14,705 bases of DNA from Stenotrophomonas_A sp002429615 (GTDB lineage: Bacteria > Pseudomonadota > Gammaproteobacteria > Xanthomonadales > Xanthomonadaceae), in assembly GCA_031987425.1 (NCBI GenBank), contig DALZZL010000080.1, positions 1-14,705 on the forward strand, read 5' to 3'. The translations under genes were made by a program, and so were the position numbers. This document shows, in pieces, positions 1 through 9,018 of this stretch (positions are counted from its first letter, which is position 1; each line of letters starts with the position of its first letter). A model generated the notes under the pieces. That model was not told the DNA's origin, searched no databases, and worked only from the letters and a program-made list of their open reading frames with translations.

Positions 1-1
1 C

Positions 2-478
2 GCCACCCCCGCGCCGGCGGCCACGCCCAGCGAACCGGTGGCCCCGGCGCGCGAGGTCACCGCCGAACAGCCGAGCCTGAAGCTGCCCGCCGTGGACGGC
101 AGCACCTATGACCTGGCCGAGCATCGCGGCAAGTGGGTGGTGGTGAACTTCTGGGCGACCTGGTGCGCGCCGTGCCTGAAGGAGATGCCCGAGCTGTCGG
201 CGCTGCATGCCATGCGCAACAACATCGAAGTGGTGGGGCTGGCTTACGAGGACATCGAGCCGGCGGAGATGCAGGAGTTCCTCAAGGCGCATCCGGTGGC
301 CTATCCGATCGCCATCGTCGACACCTACCAGCCGCCGGCGGATTTCGCGGTGCCGCGCGGGTTGCCGATGAGCTACCTGATCGGGCCGGACGGCAAGGTG
401 GCCAAGCAGTTCCTCGGCCCGGTCGAGGCGCGCGACATCGAGGCGGCGATCACCGCGGCCGGCGGCAAGGCCAGCTGA
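2..478 (+). CDS. TlpA-like thiol:disulfide oxidoreductase, 5' end outside window
   Basis: Partial gene: the frame is open to the left edge, so the true start and any signal peptide or lipobox lie outside. A GTG at 38 is in frame but sits inside an Ala/Pro-rich stretch that looks like an extracytoplasmic linker, so I do not take it as the start. The 158 visible residues form a thioredoxin-fold domain of the TlpA/ResA type. They include the FWATWCAPC segment with a WCAPC redox site (two cysteines spaced CxxC), the following KEMPEL helix, and a cis-proline region LPMSYLIGPDGKV near the end. Family members reduce or oxidise periplasmic disulfides, for example in cytochrome c maturation. The specific partner cannot be told here. 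Its TGA overlaps the acyP ATG (TGATG), so the two are probably co-translated. Family call is firm; substrate is unknown. Confidence 0.88.
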   Translation, partial: ATPAPAATPSEPVAPAREVTAEQPSLKLPAVDGSTYDLAEHRGKWVVVNFWATWCAPCLKEMPELSALHAMRNNIEVVGLAYEDIEPAEMQEFLKAHPVAYPIAIVDTYQPPADFAVPRGLPMSYLIGPDGKVAKQFLGPVEARDIEAAITAAGGKAS

Positions 479-744
479 TGGCGCAGGCACGCTTCCGCGT
501 CAGCGGCCGCGTGCAGGGCGTGGGTTTCCGCGCGTGGACGCGGAACCAGGCGCTCGCGTTGGGTCTCCACGGCTGGGCGCGCAACCTGGCCGACGGGGAT
601 GTGGAAGTGGTCGCGGCCGGGACGCCGGACGCGCTCGACGCGCTGGCGGCACGCTTGTTGCAGGGTCCTGTCACGGCGCGCGTGGACCGGCTGGATCGGC
701 AGGCACATGACGCACCAGTGCCGGCGGGTTTCTTGACCGGCTAA
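478..744 (+). CDS. acyP: Acylphosphatase
   Basis: An 88-residue protein, close to the usual 90-100 of the family. It hydrolyses the carboxyl-phosphate bond of acylphosphates such as carbamoyl-, acetyl- or 1,3-bisphosphoglyceryl phosphate in the cytoplasm. The N-terminal signature GRVQGVGFR is at residues 10-18, with the phosphate-binding Arg18. The second signature region, GWARNLADGDVEV, supplies the catalytic Asn36. The ATG at 478 shares bases with the stop of the upstream TlpA-like gene, and an AAGG about 7 nt upstream is a reasonable ribosome site, so this start is well supported. The C-terminal part is short and variable, as is common in this family. The physiological role of acylphosphatases in bacteria is poorly defined. 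Pairing with a thioredoxin-like gene may only reflect gene packing. Confidence 0.93.
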   Translation: MAQARFRVSGRVQGVGFRAWTRNQALALGLHGWARNLADGDVEVVAAGTPDALDALAARLLQGPVTARVDRLDRQAHDAPVPAGFLTG

Positions 745-782
745 GCGCTTTTGAGACCGGATGCGCAAGCTCCGGACCCGGG

Positions 783-798
783 TGCCGATATGTCGGCA
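783..798. other. Perfect inverted repeat before the membrane-protein gene
   Basis: TGCCGA-TATG-TCGGCA is a 6-bp perfect stem, extendable by one G-T pair at 782/799, lying 26 nt before the ATG at 825. A second weaker pair (CCGGA at 757-761, TCCGG at 771-775) lies just upstream in the 80-nt gap after acyP. There is no T-run after either, so a rho-independent terminator is unlikely. It could be an operator or an mRNA hairpin. Function is unknown. Confidence 0.35.
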
Positions 799-824
799 TC
801 GATTTGCGACAGGGGTGGCTGGTC

Positions 825-1889
825 ATGACGGGATTGCGACGGCGGCGCGCGCGCGCGGGACGGCGTGCACGCACGTTCTGGATCATCCTGGTGCTGGCGC
901 TGCTCAGCGTGGTGGCGGTGATCGCAGCCGGCCAGCCGCCGTCGGTGCAGGTCGCGGTGGCGGTCGGCTTCGCGGTGCTGCTGCTGTTCTCGGCCTGGCG
1001 CGCGCAGTGGGCGCGCATGCATTTCAGTGCGTCCTCCGGCGTGGACCTGATGGGGCTGGTGGCGCTGGGCGCCGATGTGCTGGATGCCGGCACGTTCGAC
1101 GACGACGGCCTGCCCGATCCGCAGCGTTTCGATCCGGAGGACGCCGGTCGCCGGCCCTGGCGCGACCTGGACGGTGCGCAGGTGCTGCGCCGCCTGCAAC
1201 AGCAGCACGATGCCTGGTGGCTGGCCGAGCAGCGCCGCGTGCGCCAGCAGCAACGCCAGCGGGCGTTGGGCCTGGCGCTGGCGCTGGTCGACCATGGCGT
1301 GCCGCTGCGCGATGGCAATGACACCCTGCCGGACATCGCCGCGCTGCGCGCCGAGGCGTTGCTGCTGCAGGCCGATCCCGGCCCGCTGGTGCTCGATGAG
1401 ATGCCCGCGCTGCACGCGCGCCGCTACGAACTGGCCATCGCCGCCAGCCACGGAAGCGAGCACGAGGCGCTGATGGTGCAGTGGCGCCTGCTGCGCGCGC
1501 TGCGGCCGCTGGTGCCCGGCATCATCCACCTGCGCGAACGGGGCTGGCGCATCGGCCGGCTGGCGTGGAACCCGCAGGCCGATCTCGACCAGGTGGACGT
1601 CGCCTACGCACTGGCCACCGACTTCCGCCAGCTGCTGCGTGACTGGCTGCTGGGCACGGCCACGGTGCAGTTGCCCGATGGCATGACGCTGGAAGCCTGG
1701 CTGCTGGCGCGCTGCCCGAACCTGCGCCGTGATGGCGGCGACGACCTGACCCAGGTCGAGGCCGCGCAGCCGCTCTGGCCGGCTTTCCTGCAGCTGCAGC
1801 GCGCCGCGCTGGCGACGCTGGATGCGGCGGCGCGTGAGCGCGAGGCCGGTGCCGCCGCGGGCGACAGCGCTCAGTCGTCCAGCTGGTAA
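825..1889 (+). CDS. Uncharacterised protein with two N-terminal membrane helices
   Basis: 354 residues from ATG 825; a TTG at 804 in the same frame would add seven residues but has no better ribosome site. I do not recognise the family. The N-terminus is strongly basic (RRRRARAGRRAR). Two hydrophobic segments follow at about residues 18-36 and 42-58, separated by GQPPS. By the positive-inside rule this predicts a hairpin with both ends in the cytoplasm. The remaining roughly 290 residues are soluble, Leu/Arg/Trp-rich and probably helical. They contain a Gln/Arg-rich stretch near residues 125-140 that could be a coiled coil, and a segment reading HLRERGWRIGRLAWNP around residues 233-248. No catalytic motif, Walker box or metal site is evident. 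The 3' end overlaps ppk2, on the opposite strand, by 19 nt. G+C and codon use look like the neighbours, so it is probably native and lineage-specific rather than recently acquired. Confidence 0.75.
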   Translation: MTGLRRRRARAGRRARTFWIILVLALLSVVAVIAAGQPPSVQVAVAVGFAVLLLFSAWRAQWARMHFSASSGVDLMGLVALGADVLDAGTFDDDGLPDPQRFDPEDAGRRPWRDLDGAQVLRRLQQQHDAWWLAEQRRVRQQQRQRALGLALALVDHGVPLRDGNDTLPDIAALRAEALLLQADPGPLVLDEMPALHARRYELAIAASHGSEHEALMVQWRLLRALRPLVPGIIHLRERGWRIGRLAWNPQADLDQVDVAYALATDFRQLLRDWLLGTATVQLPDGMTLEAWLLARCPNLRRDGGDDLTQVEAAQPLWPAFLQLQRAALATLDAAAREREAGAAAGDSAQSSSW

Positions 1890-2650
1890 GGCCGGATCGG
1901 CCGCAGGACGCCGAACTTCTCCTTGTGCAGCTTGCCGCGCAGGGGCGGCAGCGCGGTCTCGTCCGCGGGCAGCGCCACGTCCGGTAAGCGGTCGAGCAGG
2001 TCGCGGATCAGGCTCAGTCGCCCATGCTTCTGGTCGTTGAAGTCCACCAGCGTCCAGGGCGCCCATTCGGTGTGGGTGGCCTGCAGCATCGCTTCGCGTG
2101 CGCGGGTGTAGTCGGCGTAGGCGGTGCGCGATTGCAGGTCCACCGGTGAGAGCTTCCAGCCCTTGAGCGGGTCTTCGTGACGTTCGGCGAAGCGTGCTTC
2201 CTGCTCCTTCTGGTCCACCGTGAGCCAGTACTTGAACAGCAGGATGCCGTCTTCCACCAGCAGCTGCTCGAAGCGCGGTGCCTGGTGCAGGAAGGCCAGA
2301 TACTCCTGTTCGTTGCAGAAACCCATCACGTGCTCGACGCCGGCGCGGTTGTACCAGCTGCGGTCCATCAGCACGATTTCACCCGCGGCTGGCAGGTGCG
2401 TCACATAGCGCTGGAAATACCATTGGGTGCTTTCGCGGTCGCTCGGCTTGGGCAGGGCGACGACACGGCACTGGCGGGGATTGAGGTGCTCGGAGATCGC
2501 CTGGATCACGCCGCCCTTGCCGGCGGTGTCGCGGCCCTCCAGCAGCACCAGCGCGCGTTGCCCGGTGTGCTGCAGCCAGCGCGCCATCGAGACCAGTTCC
2601 AGCTGCAGCGGCTTGACGAGCTTGTCGTATTCCTTGCGCTTGAGCGCCAT
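1871..2650 (-). CDS. ppk2: Polyphosphate kinase 2 family protein
   Basis: 259 residues. PPK2 enzymes transfer phosphate between polyphosphate and nucleoside mono- or diphosphates, usually in the direction of nucleotide regeneration. Visible features are the Walker A loop GRDTAGKGG (residues 39-47), the Walker B strand ending in MDRSWYNR (95-102, Asp96 and Arg97), and a lid region rich in Arg/Lys around 150-180. Length fits a single-domain PPK2. The subclass (NDP versus NMP substrate) cannot be fixed safely by eye. An upstream in-frame ATG at 2719 exists. The start at 2650 is chosen because the family sequence begins there and a GGAGA lies 7 nt before it. It is the last gene of the hemA operon, 29 nt after moaB. 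Its 3' end overlaps the convergent membrane-protein gene, leaving no room for a terminator between them. Confidence 0.93.
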   Translation of the reverse strand: MALKRKEYDKLVKPLQLELVSMARWLQHTGQRALVLLEGRDTAGKGGVIQAISEHLNPRQCRVVALPKPSDRESTQWYFQRYVTHLPAAGEIVLMDRSWYNRAGVEHVMGFCNEQEYLAFLHQAPRFEQLLVEDGILLFKYWLTVDQKEQEARFAERHEDPLKGWKLSPVDLQSRTAYADYTRAREAMLQATHTEWAPWTLVDFNDQKHGRLSLIRDLLDRLPDVALPADETALPPLRGKLHKEKFGVLRPIRPYQLDD

Positions 2651-2679
2651 CGCGTGATCTCCGGTTGGGCGCGGCCAGC

Positions 2680-3198
2680 CTACTCGTGCAGGCGTGGGCG
2701 CAGTGTCGCCAGGTTGCATGGGCGGGTGCGCGCGTCCAGCTGCTCACGGATGATCCGCTCCCAGCCGGTGCGGCAGGCCGAACGCGAGCCGGGCAGGGCG
2801 AACAGGAAGGTGCCGTTGGCCAGCCCGGCGAAGGCGCGTGACTGCAGCGAGGAAGTGCCGATTTCCTCGACGCTGATCGCGCGGAACAGTTCGCCGAAGC
2901 CGGGCATGGTCTTGTCCAGCAGCGGCAACAGGGCTTCGGGCGTGCTGTCGCGGCCGGTGAAGCCGGTACCGCCGGTCACCAGGATGCCGTCCACGGCCGC
3001 ATCGGCGATCCAGGTCGAGACGATGGCGCGCAGGCGGTAGCGGTCGTCCGGCGCGATCGCCCGCGCGTGCAGCAGGTGGCCGGCTTCCACCAGCGCCTCG
3101 GCAAGGTAGGCGCCGGAGGTGTCATCGGCCAGCGTGCGGCTGTCGGACACGGTGAGCACGCACAGGCGCAGCGGGATCAGGTCGGTGGCGTGGGTCAT
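2680..3198 (-). CDS. moaB: Molybdenum cofactor biosynthesis protein MoaB
   Basis: 172 residues, near the 170 of E. coli MoaB. It belongs to the MoaB/MogA family, which binds molybdopterin and in many organisms adenylates it before molybdenum insertion. The cofactor-binding segments are visible: TVSDSR (16-21), the GGTGFTGRD loop (76-84) followed by TPEA, and LPGSRSAC (135-142). MogA shares these motifs, but the length and N-terminal sequence resemble MoaB more. The start at 3198 has GGGGA about 4 nt upstream. It lies 23 nt after the stop of the OGT-like gene and 29 nt before ppk2, so it is read as part of the same minus-strand operon. No other moa or moe gene is in the window, so cofactor synthesis must be completed by genes elsewhere. 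Confidence 0.92.
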   Translation of the reverse strand: MTHATDLIPLRLCVLTVSDSRTLADDTSGAYLAEALVEAGHLLHARAIAPDDRYRLRAIVSTWIADAAVDGILVTGGTGFTGRDSTPEALLPLLDKTMPGFGELFRAISVEEIGTSSLQSRAFAGLANGTFLFALPGSRSACRTGWERIIREQLDARTRPCNLATLRPRLHE

Positions 3199-3221
3199 GT
3201 CCCCAGCCTAGCCGCTGCTCG

Positions 3222-4921
3222 TCAGCCCTGCCAGCCGTGGCGGTGGCCAACCGAGGCGGCCAGCGCGGCGAAGTCGGCGGCGAAGCCGGTCATGTCGAAC
3301 AGCGGCGTGCTGCGCCGGCGCTCGGCGAGTTCATCGCGCAGCGCGGCCAGTTGCGCCGGTGCGTTGCCCAGGGCGATGGCGCGGGCGATGAAGGCTTCGT
3401 CGTCGGCGACATTCATCGCGTCCCACCCGAGGTGATGGTTGAGGCTGCCGGCCACGCGGGAGGCGAACGTGTGGCCGGGCGTGGTCAGCACCGGGCAACC
3501 GGCCCACAGCGCATCGGAGGCGGTCGTGTGCGCGTTGTAGGGATGCGTGTCGAGGAACAGGTCGGCATGCCGATAGCGCGCCAGATAGGCCGGATGCGCG
3601 AGCTTGGCCATGAACACCAGGCGCTGCGGCGCCACCCCGGCGGCCTGCGCGGCCGCGCGCAGGCGCATGTCGGCATGCCCGGGGCCGGACAGCAGCCACA
3701 ACACGCTGCCAGGCACGCCGCGCAGCACCGCCAGCAGGCGGCCGAAGCTGCGCGGGTTGAGCTTGTAGCTGTTGTTGAAGCAGCAGAACACCACGCCGGT
3801 CTCCGGCAGGCCGCACTGCGTGCGCGTCGGCGGCGTGCCGACCACGCGGGTGGTGTCGGAGGGCTGGAACGCGCGCGGCAGCCGCAGCACGGACTCGCTG
3901 TAGTACGGCGCCAGCGCATCGGGCAGGGCGAATGCATCGCCGATCACATGGTCGATCCAGGGCGCGCCGGAGGTGCCGGGGTAGGCCAGCCAGTTCACCT
4001 GTACCGGGGCTGGGCACAACGCGAGTACTTCCGGCGTGCCGCCACCGCCCCAGCCACGCAGGTCGAACAGCAGATCGATACCGGCGGCACGGATCGCCTG
4101 CGCGACCTCATGGTGCGGGCGGCCCGCGACGTCATGCAGCGGCGCCGCCAGCGCCAGGCGCTGGCGGATGTCGCTGCCGTCGTCGCGGTTGAGCGCGAAC
4201 AGCTGCGCCTGCACGCGTGGTTGCGCGCGCAGCGCCTCGAACATTGCCACGGTCAACAGACCGGTGGGATGCGCACCGAAACCGTTGGACAGGAAGCCCA
4301 GGCGCAGCGGCCCGTCGCGGCGCACGGCCACGGGCGGCAGCGGGCGCAGGTTGCCGAGCGCGGCGGCGCGCAGCCGCGCACAGGCGAGCTGTTCGGCCGC
4401 GCTGCTGTCCTCGCTCAGGAACGCGAACGGCTCCACGCCGGGACGCCCTTGGGCGACCGCCTGGCGGACCTGTCGCGCGCGCGCGTCCAGCTGCGTCCAG
4501 TCACACAGACGGCGCTGCCAGTTCAGCGCCTGCGCGGCGATGTAGGGTTCGTCCGGCAGCAACCGGTGCGCGGTGGCGTAGGCCTGCGCCGCGGCTTCGG
4601 CTTCACCGGCATCCTCCAGTGCATGGCCCAGCCACAGCGCAATGCCGGGATGTTGCGGGATCAATGCGGCGGCTTGCCGCAGCAGCGCCACCGCCTGTGC
4701 GTGCTCGCCGCGCATCCAGTGCAGGCGCCCGCGCCGGGCGAGGGTTTCCGGATGGTCGCCACGCAGGGACTGCGCGCGCTGCAATGCCTGTGCGGCCGCA
4801 TCCAGTGCGCCCATGCCCATCTCGGCGTCGGCCAGCATCAGCCAGGCGATGAAATCCGTGGGTTGGCGCTGCACCGTCTCGCGCAGCTGCTGGCGTTCCT
4901 GCTCGGGCGAGGCGGCGCCGC

Positions 4922-4925
<4 letters not shown>
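3222..4925 (-). CDS. TPR protein with O-GlcNAc-transferase-like (GT41) domain
   Basis: 567 residues from a GTG whose bases form GTGA with the prfA stop. The open frame runs further upstream to 5237, but that part only shadows prfA. Residues about 22-160 hold roughly four TPR units. The rest is a glycosyltransferase family 41 (OGT/SPINDLY) domain. Key sites match eukaryotic OGT: His219 in GFGAHPTG, the block YPGTSGAPWIDHVIGD (315-330), Lys388 in FNNSYKLNP (the UDP-binding lysine), and DTHPYNAHTTASDALWAG (459-476). Length and Lys388 agree with what I recall of the structurally solved Xanthomonas campestris homologue (about 568 residues). OGT moves GlcNAc from UDP-GlcNAc to Ser/Thr and SPINDLY moves fucose. 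The donor and the in vivo target here are unknown. Translational coupling to RF1 is visible; a functional link is not. Confidence 0.93.
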
Positions 4926-5981
<1,056 letters not shown>

Positions 5982-6004
<23 letters not shown>

Positions 6005-7280
6005 TCGGGGTCACGATGGGAGGCGTTGGCGCGGGATGCGAATAGCCGGGCTTTTCCGGGAACAGGCGATCGGCGGCGCGCGACAGTTCGGCGTCGCCGC
6101 TGAGCGCGGCCTCGCGCAGCGCGGCGGTCGGCGGGTGCAGCAGACGGTTGGTCAGGCCGTGCGCGAGCTGTTCCAGCACTTCCTCGGCCGGGCGGCCGTT
6201 GCTGAGCTGTGCGCGGGCCTTGGCCAGCAGTTCGTCGCGGGTGCCATCGCCAAACGCGCGCAGGCGCTTGAGCGGGGCGTGGTGCGCGCTGGCCTGCTGG
6301 CTCTCCATGTAGCGCGCGACCTGCAGCTCGATGATCGCTTCGGCGGCGGTGGCGGCTTCGCGGCGGCTGCGGCGGTTGTCCTCGACCGCGCGCTCGAGGT
6401 CGTCGACGGTGTAGAGGTAAGCGTCGTTGAGTTCGCCCACGGCCGGGTCGATGTCGCGTGGCACGGCCAGGTCGAACAACAGCACCGGCTTGCGCCGGCG
6501 CGCGCGCAGCGCCTCTTCGACCAGGCGCTTGCCGACGATCGGCTCGCGCGCGGCGGTGGCCGAGAACACCACGTCGGCCTCGGCGAGGTGACGCGGCAGT
6601 TCGTCCAGCGGCAGCGCATAGCCGCCATGCTGGCTGGCCAGCGCCTGCGCGTGGGCCAGCGTGCGGTTGGCGATCAGCAGGCGCTTGACCTTGCCCTCGC
6701 TGAGATGGCGCGCGGCCAGCTCGATGGTCTCGCCGGCGCCGATCAGCAGCACGGTGGACTCATCCAGGCGGGTGAACGATTCCTGTGCCAGGCGCACCGC
6801 GGTGGACGCCACCGACACCGGGTTGGCGCCGATGCGGGTGTCGGTGCGGGCGCGCTTGGCGACCGAGAAAGTCTGCTGGAACAGCCGGTCCAGGCGATTG
6901 CCGAGCGCACCATGCAGGCGTGCGGCGGACCAGGCGTCCTTCACCTGGCCGAGGATCTGCGGTTCGCCCAGCACCATCGAATCCAGCCCGGTCGCCACCC
7001 GGAACAGATGGCGGACCGCATCGCTGTCCTGGTGCTGGTACAGATAGGCCTGCAGGCCGGGCGCCTTGGCCTCCAGCCAGTGCGTCAGCGATGCCGCGTC
7101 CTCGGCGACCGCGTACAGCTCGGTGCGGTTGCAGGTCGACAGCAGCGCCGCCTCGGTGACCTCCGGCAGGGCGCGCAGCGATTCGAGCGCGCGCGGCAAC
7201 GCCTCGCCGTCGAAAGCGGCGCGTTCGCGCAAATCCACCGGTGCGGTCTGGTGGTTGAGTCCGAGCACCCACAAACTCAT
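5982..7280 (-). CDS. hemA: Glutamyl-tRNA reductase
   Basis: 432 residues from ATG 7280. It reduces glutamyl-tRNA(Glu) to glutamate-1-semialdehyde with NADPH, the first committed step of C5 tetrapyrrole synthesis. The catalytic cysteine is Cys50 in LLSTCNRTEL. GLDSMVLGEPQILGQVK carries the substrate-binding signature, and LLIGAGETIELAARHL marks the nucleotide-binding domain, followed by a helical dimerisation domain. An in-frame ATG at 7310 with GGGGG 6 nt upstream would add ten residues. I prefer 7280 because family members begin with this LWVLGLNHQTAP sequence and it places the cysteine at 50. The C-terminus has an extra Pro-rich tail that overlaps prfA by 23 nt. The N-terminal lysine pair linked to regulated proteolysis in enterobacterial HemA is not seen. 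It heads the minus-strand operon. Confidence 0.97.
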
Positions 7281-7321
7281 TCGGGTCGCTTGCGATAAGC
7301 TGCTGGCCATTCAGGGCCCCC

Positions 7322-7350
7322 ATTTTACGGCCCGGCAGCCCACGATGCCC
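7322..7350 (-). promoter_or_regulatory. Weak candidate promoter for the hemA operon
   Basis: On the minus strand TAAAAT (7327-7322) resembles a -10 box (5 of 6 to TATAAT). At 17 nt upstream the -35 position reads GGGCAT, which is poor. If used, transcription would start near 7315, giving a leader of about 35 nt before ATG 7280 and leaving almost no leader for ATG 7310. The element reaches into the first codons of the divergent TPR gene. This is offered only as a candidate. Confidence 0.2.
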
Positions 7351-9018
7351 GTTTTCCTGCGAGTCCTCAGCGTTCTCCTGTTGTCGACATGGGCCGCGAC
7401 CGCGGCGGCCCGCCCGCCGGCCCCGCCACCGGGCGCCACGGACGACGCGCTGGAGCCGGTGCTGGCCGGTGAATTCGCCCTGCAGTCCGGCGAGCTGGAG
7501 GAAGCCACCCGCTGGTATCTGCAGGCGGCGCGGGATACCCCCGGCGATGCCGGCCTGGCCGAGCGCGCCGCGCGCATCGCCATGCTGGCCGACGATGACG
7601 CCAATGCCGCCAAGGCGCTGGCGCTGTGGCGGCAGCGGGCGCCGCAGTCGCTGGCGATGCGCAGCACCGAGGCCACCCTGGCCCTGCGCAAGGGCGAGCG
7701 CCGTCAGGCCCGGCGGCAGCTGGAGTCGCTGCTGCGTGATCCGGACCCGCGTGGCTGGCGCTTCGCCCTGGTCGCCCTGGCCGGTGCCGCGCGTGAGCCG
7801 GATGCTGCCGCCCAGGTACTGGGGGCGCTGGTGTCGGCAGGCGCGATTCCGAACCAGATCGAGGCCTGGCAGGAATTCGGGCGCCTCGCGCTGCGCATGG
7901 AGCGCCCGGCGCTGGCCAAGCAGATCGTCGACGAGGTGGTGAAGCGTTTCCCGCAGGAGCCGCGCGTGGCGTTGCTGCATGCCAACCAGCTGCAGCAGGC
8001 CGGCAAGCGTGACGAGGCCCTGGCGCTGCTCAAGGGGGCGGAGCCGCAGGCCGCGCGGGACCCGGAAATGCGCGCCGCGCTGGCTTTCAGCTACGACGGC
8101 ATGGGCGAGCCGGCCGCGGCGGCGCGGGTGCTGGCCACCGGGCCGCAGGACACCAATACCTATGGGCTGCGCGCCTCGCTGCTGGCCAAACAGCAGGACA
8201 AGGCGGCGCTGACCGCGCTGTATGACGAACTCAAGGCCAATGCCGCCACGCCGGACCCGCAGCGGCGCCTGCTGCTCGGCAAGATGGCCGAATACCTGGA
8301 GCGCTACCAGGAAGCGGTGGACTGGTATCGCGGTGTGCCGGGAGGCCCGGAGCGCAGCGAGGCACGCCTGCGCGCGGCCAATGCGCTGTTCAAGCTGGGT
8401 CGCAAGCAGGAGGCCTATGACACCGTGCACGCGCTGCAGGGTGACGCCGATGCCGATGACGAGGCCCGCCGCGACGCCTATGTGCTCGAATCCGAGCTGC
8501 GCCAGGAAGAGGGCGACGACGCCGGCGAGCTGGATGCCTTCGCGCGTGGCCTGTCGGCGTATCCGGACGACAACGCGCTGCTGTATGCGCGGGGCCTGGC
8601 CTGGGAGCGTCGCGACGATATCGCCCGTGCCGAGGCGGACCTGCGCAAGATCCTGGTGACCGAGCCGGAGAGCGTGAGCGCGCTGAACGCGCTGGGCTAC
8701 ACCCTGGCCGACCGCACCACCCGCTACAAGGAAGCGCTGGCGTTGATCGAGCGCGCACGCACCGCCGATCCGGACAACCCGGCCATCGTCGACAGCTACG
8801 GCTGGGTGCTGTATCGCCTGGGCCGCAACCGCGATGCGCTGGTGCAGCTGCGGCGCGCGTGGTCGCTGGCCAAGGATGCCGAGATCGGTGCGCATCTGGC
8901 CGAGGTGCTCTGGGTCAGCGGTCAGCAGGACGAGGCCCGGCACTATGTCGAGGAGGCGCGCAGGATCGACCCGGACAACCGGGCGCTGCAGCGCATGAAG
9001 GAGAAGTACGGTCTATGA
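7345..9018 (+). CDS. Periplasmic TPR-repeat protein, LbcA-position homologue
   Basis: 557 residues starting at ATG 7345. The first 22 or so form a Sec signal peptide: a short basic N-terminus, a hydrophobic core VLSVLLLSTWAATA, and Ala-X-Ala sites before ARPPAP. The mature part is almost wholly helical TPR-type repeats, densest at about residues 400-557, with the segment AIVDSYGWVLYRLGRNRDA typical of this family. The order TPR-lolB-ispE-tRNA-Gln-prs matches Pseudomonas. There, as I recall, the syntenic PA4667 is the lipoprotein LbcA, which activates the protease CtpA against peptidoglycan hydrolases. This protein has no lipobox and no cysteine anywhere, so lipid anchoring as in LbcA is not possible. 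A scaffold role in the periplasm is inferred, not shown. It overlaps lolB by ATGA. Confidence 0.9.
   Translation: MPVFLRVLSVLLLSTWAATAAARPPAPPPGATDDALEPVLAGEFALQSGELEEATRWYLQAARDTPGDAGLAERAARIAMLADDDANAAKALALWRQRAPQSLAMRSTEATLALRKGERRQARRQLESLLRDPDPRGWRFALVALAGAAREPDAAAQVLGALVSAGAIPNQIEAWQEFGRLALRMERPALAKQIVDEVVKRFPQEPRVALLHANQLQQAGKRDEALALLKGAEPQAARDPEMRAALAFSYDGMGEPAAAARVLATGPQDTNTYGLRASLLAKQQDKAALTALYDELKANAATPDPQRRLLLGKMAEYLERYQEAVDWYRGVPGGPERSEARLRAANALFKLGRKQEAYDTVHALQGDADADDEARRDAYVLESELRQEEGDDAGELDAFARGLSAYPDDNALLYARGLAWERRDDIARAEADLRKILVTEPESVSALNALGYTLADRTTRYKEALALIERARTADPDNPAIVDSYGWVLYRLGRNRDALVQLRRAWSLAKDAEIGAHLAEVLWVSGQQDEARHYVEEARRIDPDNRALQRMKEKYGL

Noticed and set aside
741..2066. 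441-codon open frame on the minus strand
   Set aside because: It lies antisense to the membrane-protein gene, is Gln/Arg/Ala-rich without domain features, and is explained by high G+C. The plus-strand frame has coherent membrane helices and a plausible start.
7255..7300. Plus-strand promoter for the TPR-lolB operon (TTGAGT at 7255, GATAAG at 7294)
   Set aside because: The spacing is 33 nt, far from 17, and no -35 box lies at the right distance from GATAAG. A promoter must exist nearby but I cannot place it.
6760..8943. 727-codon open frame on the minus strand
   Set aside because: It is antisense to the TPR gene and runs into hemA out of frame. The product is a low-complexity Gln/Arg/Gly peptide.
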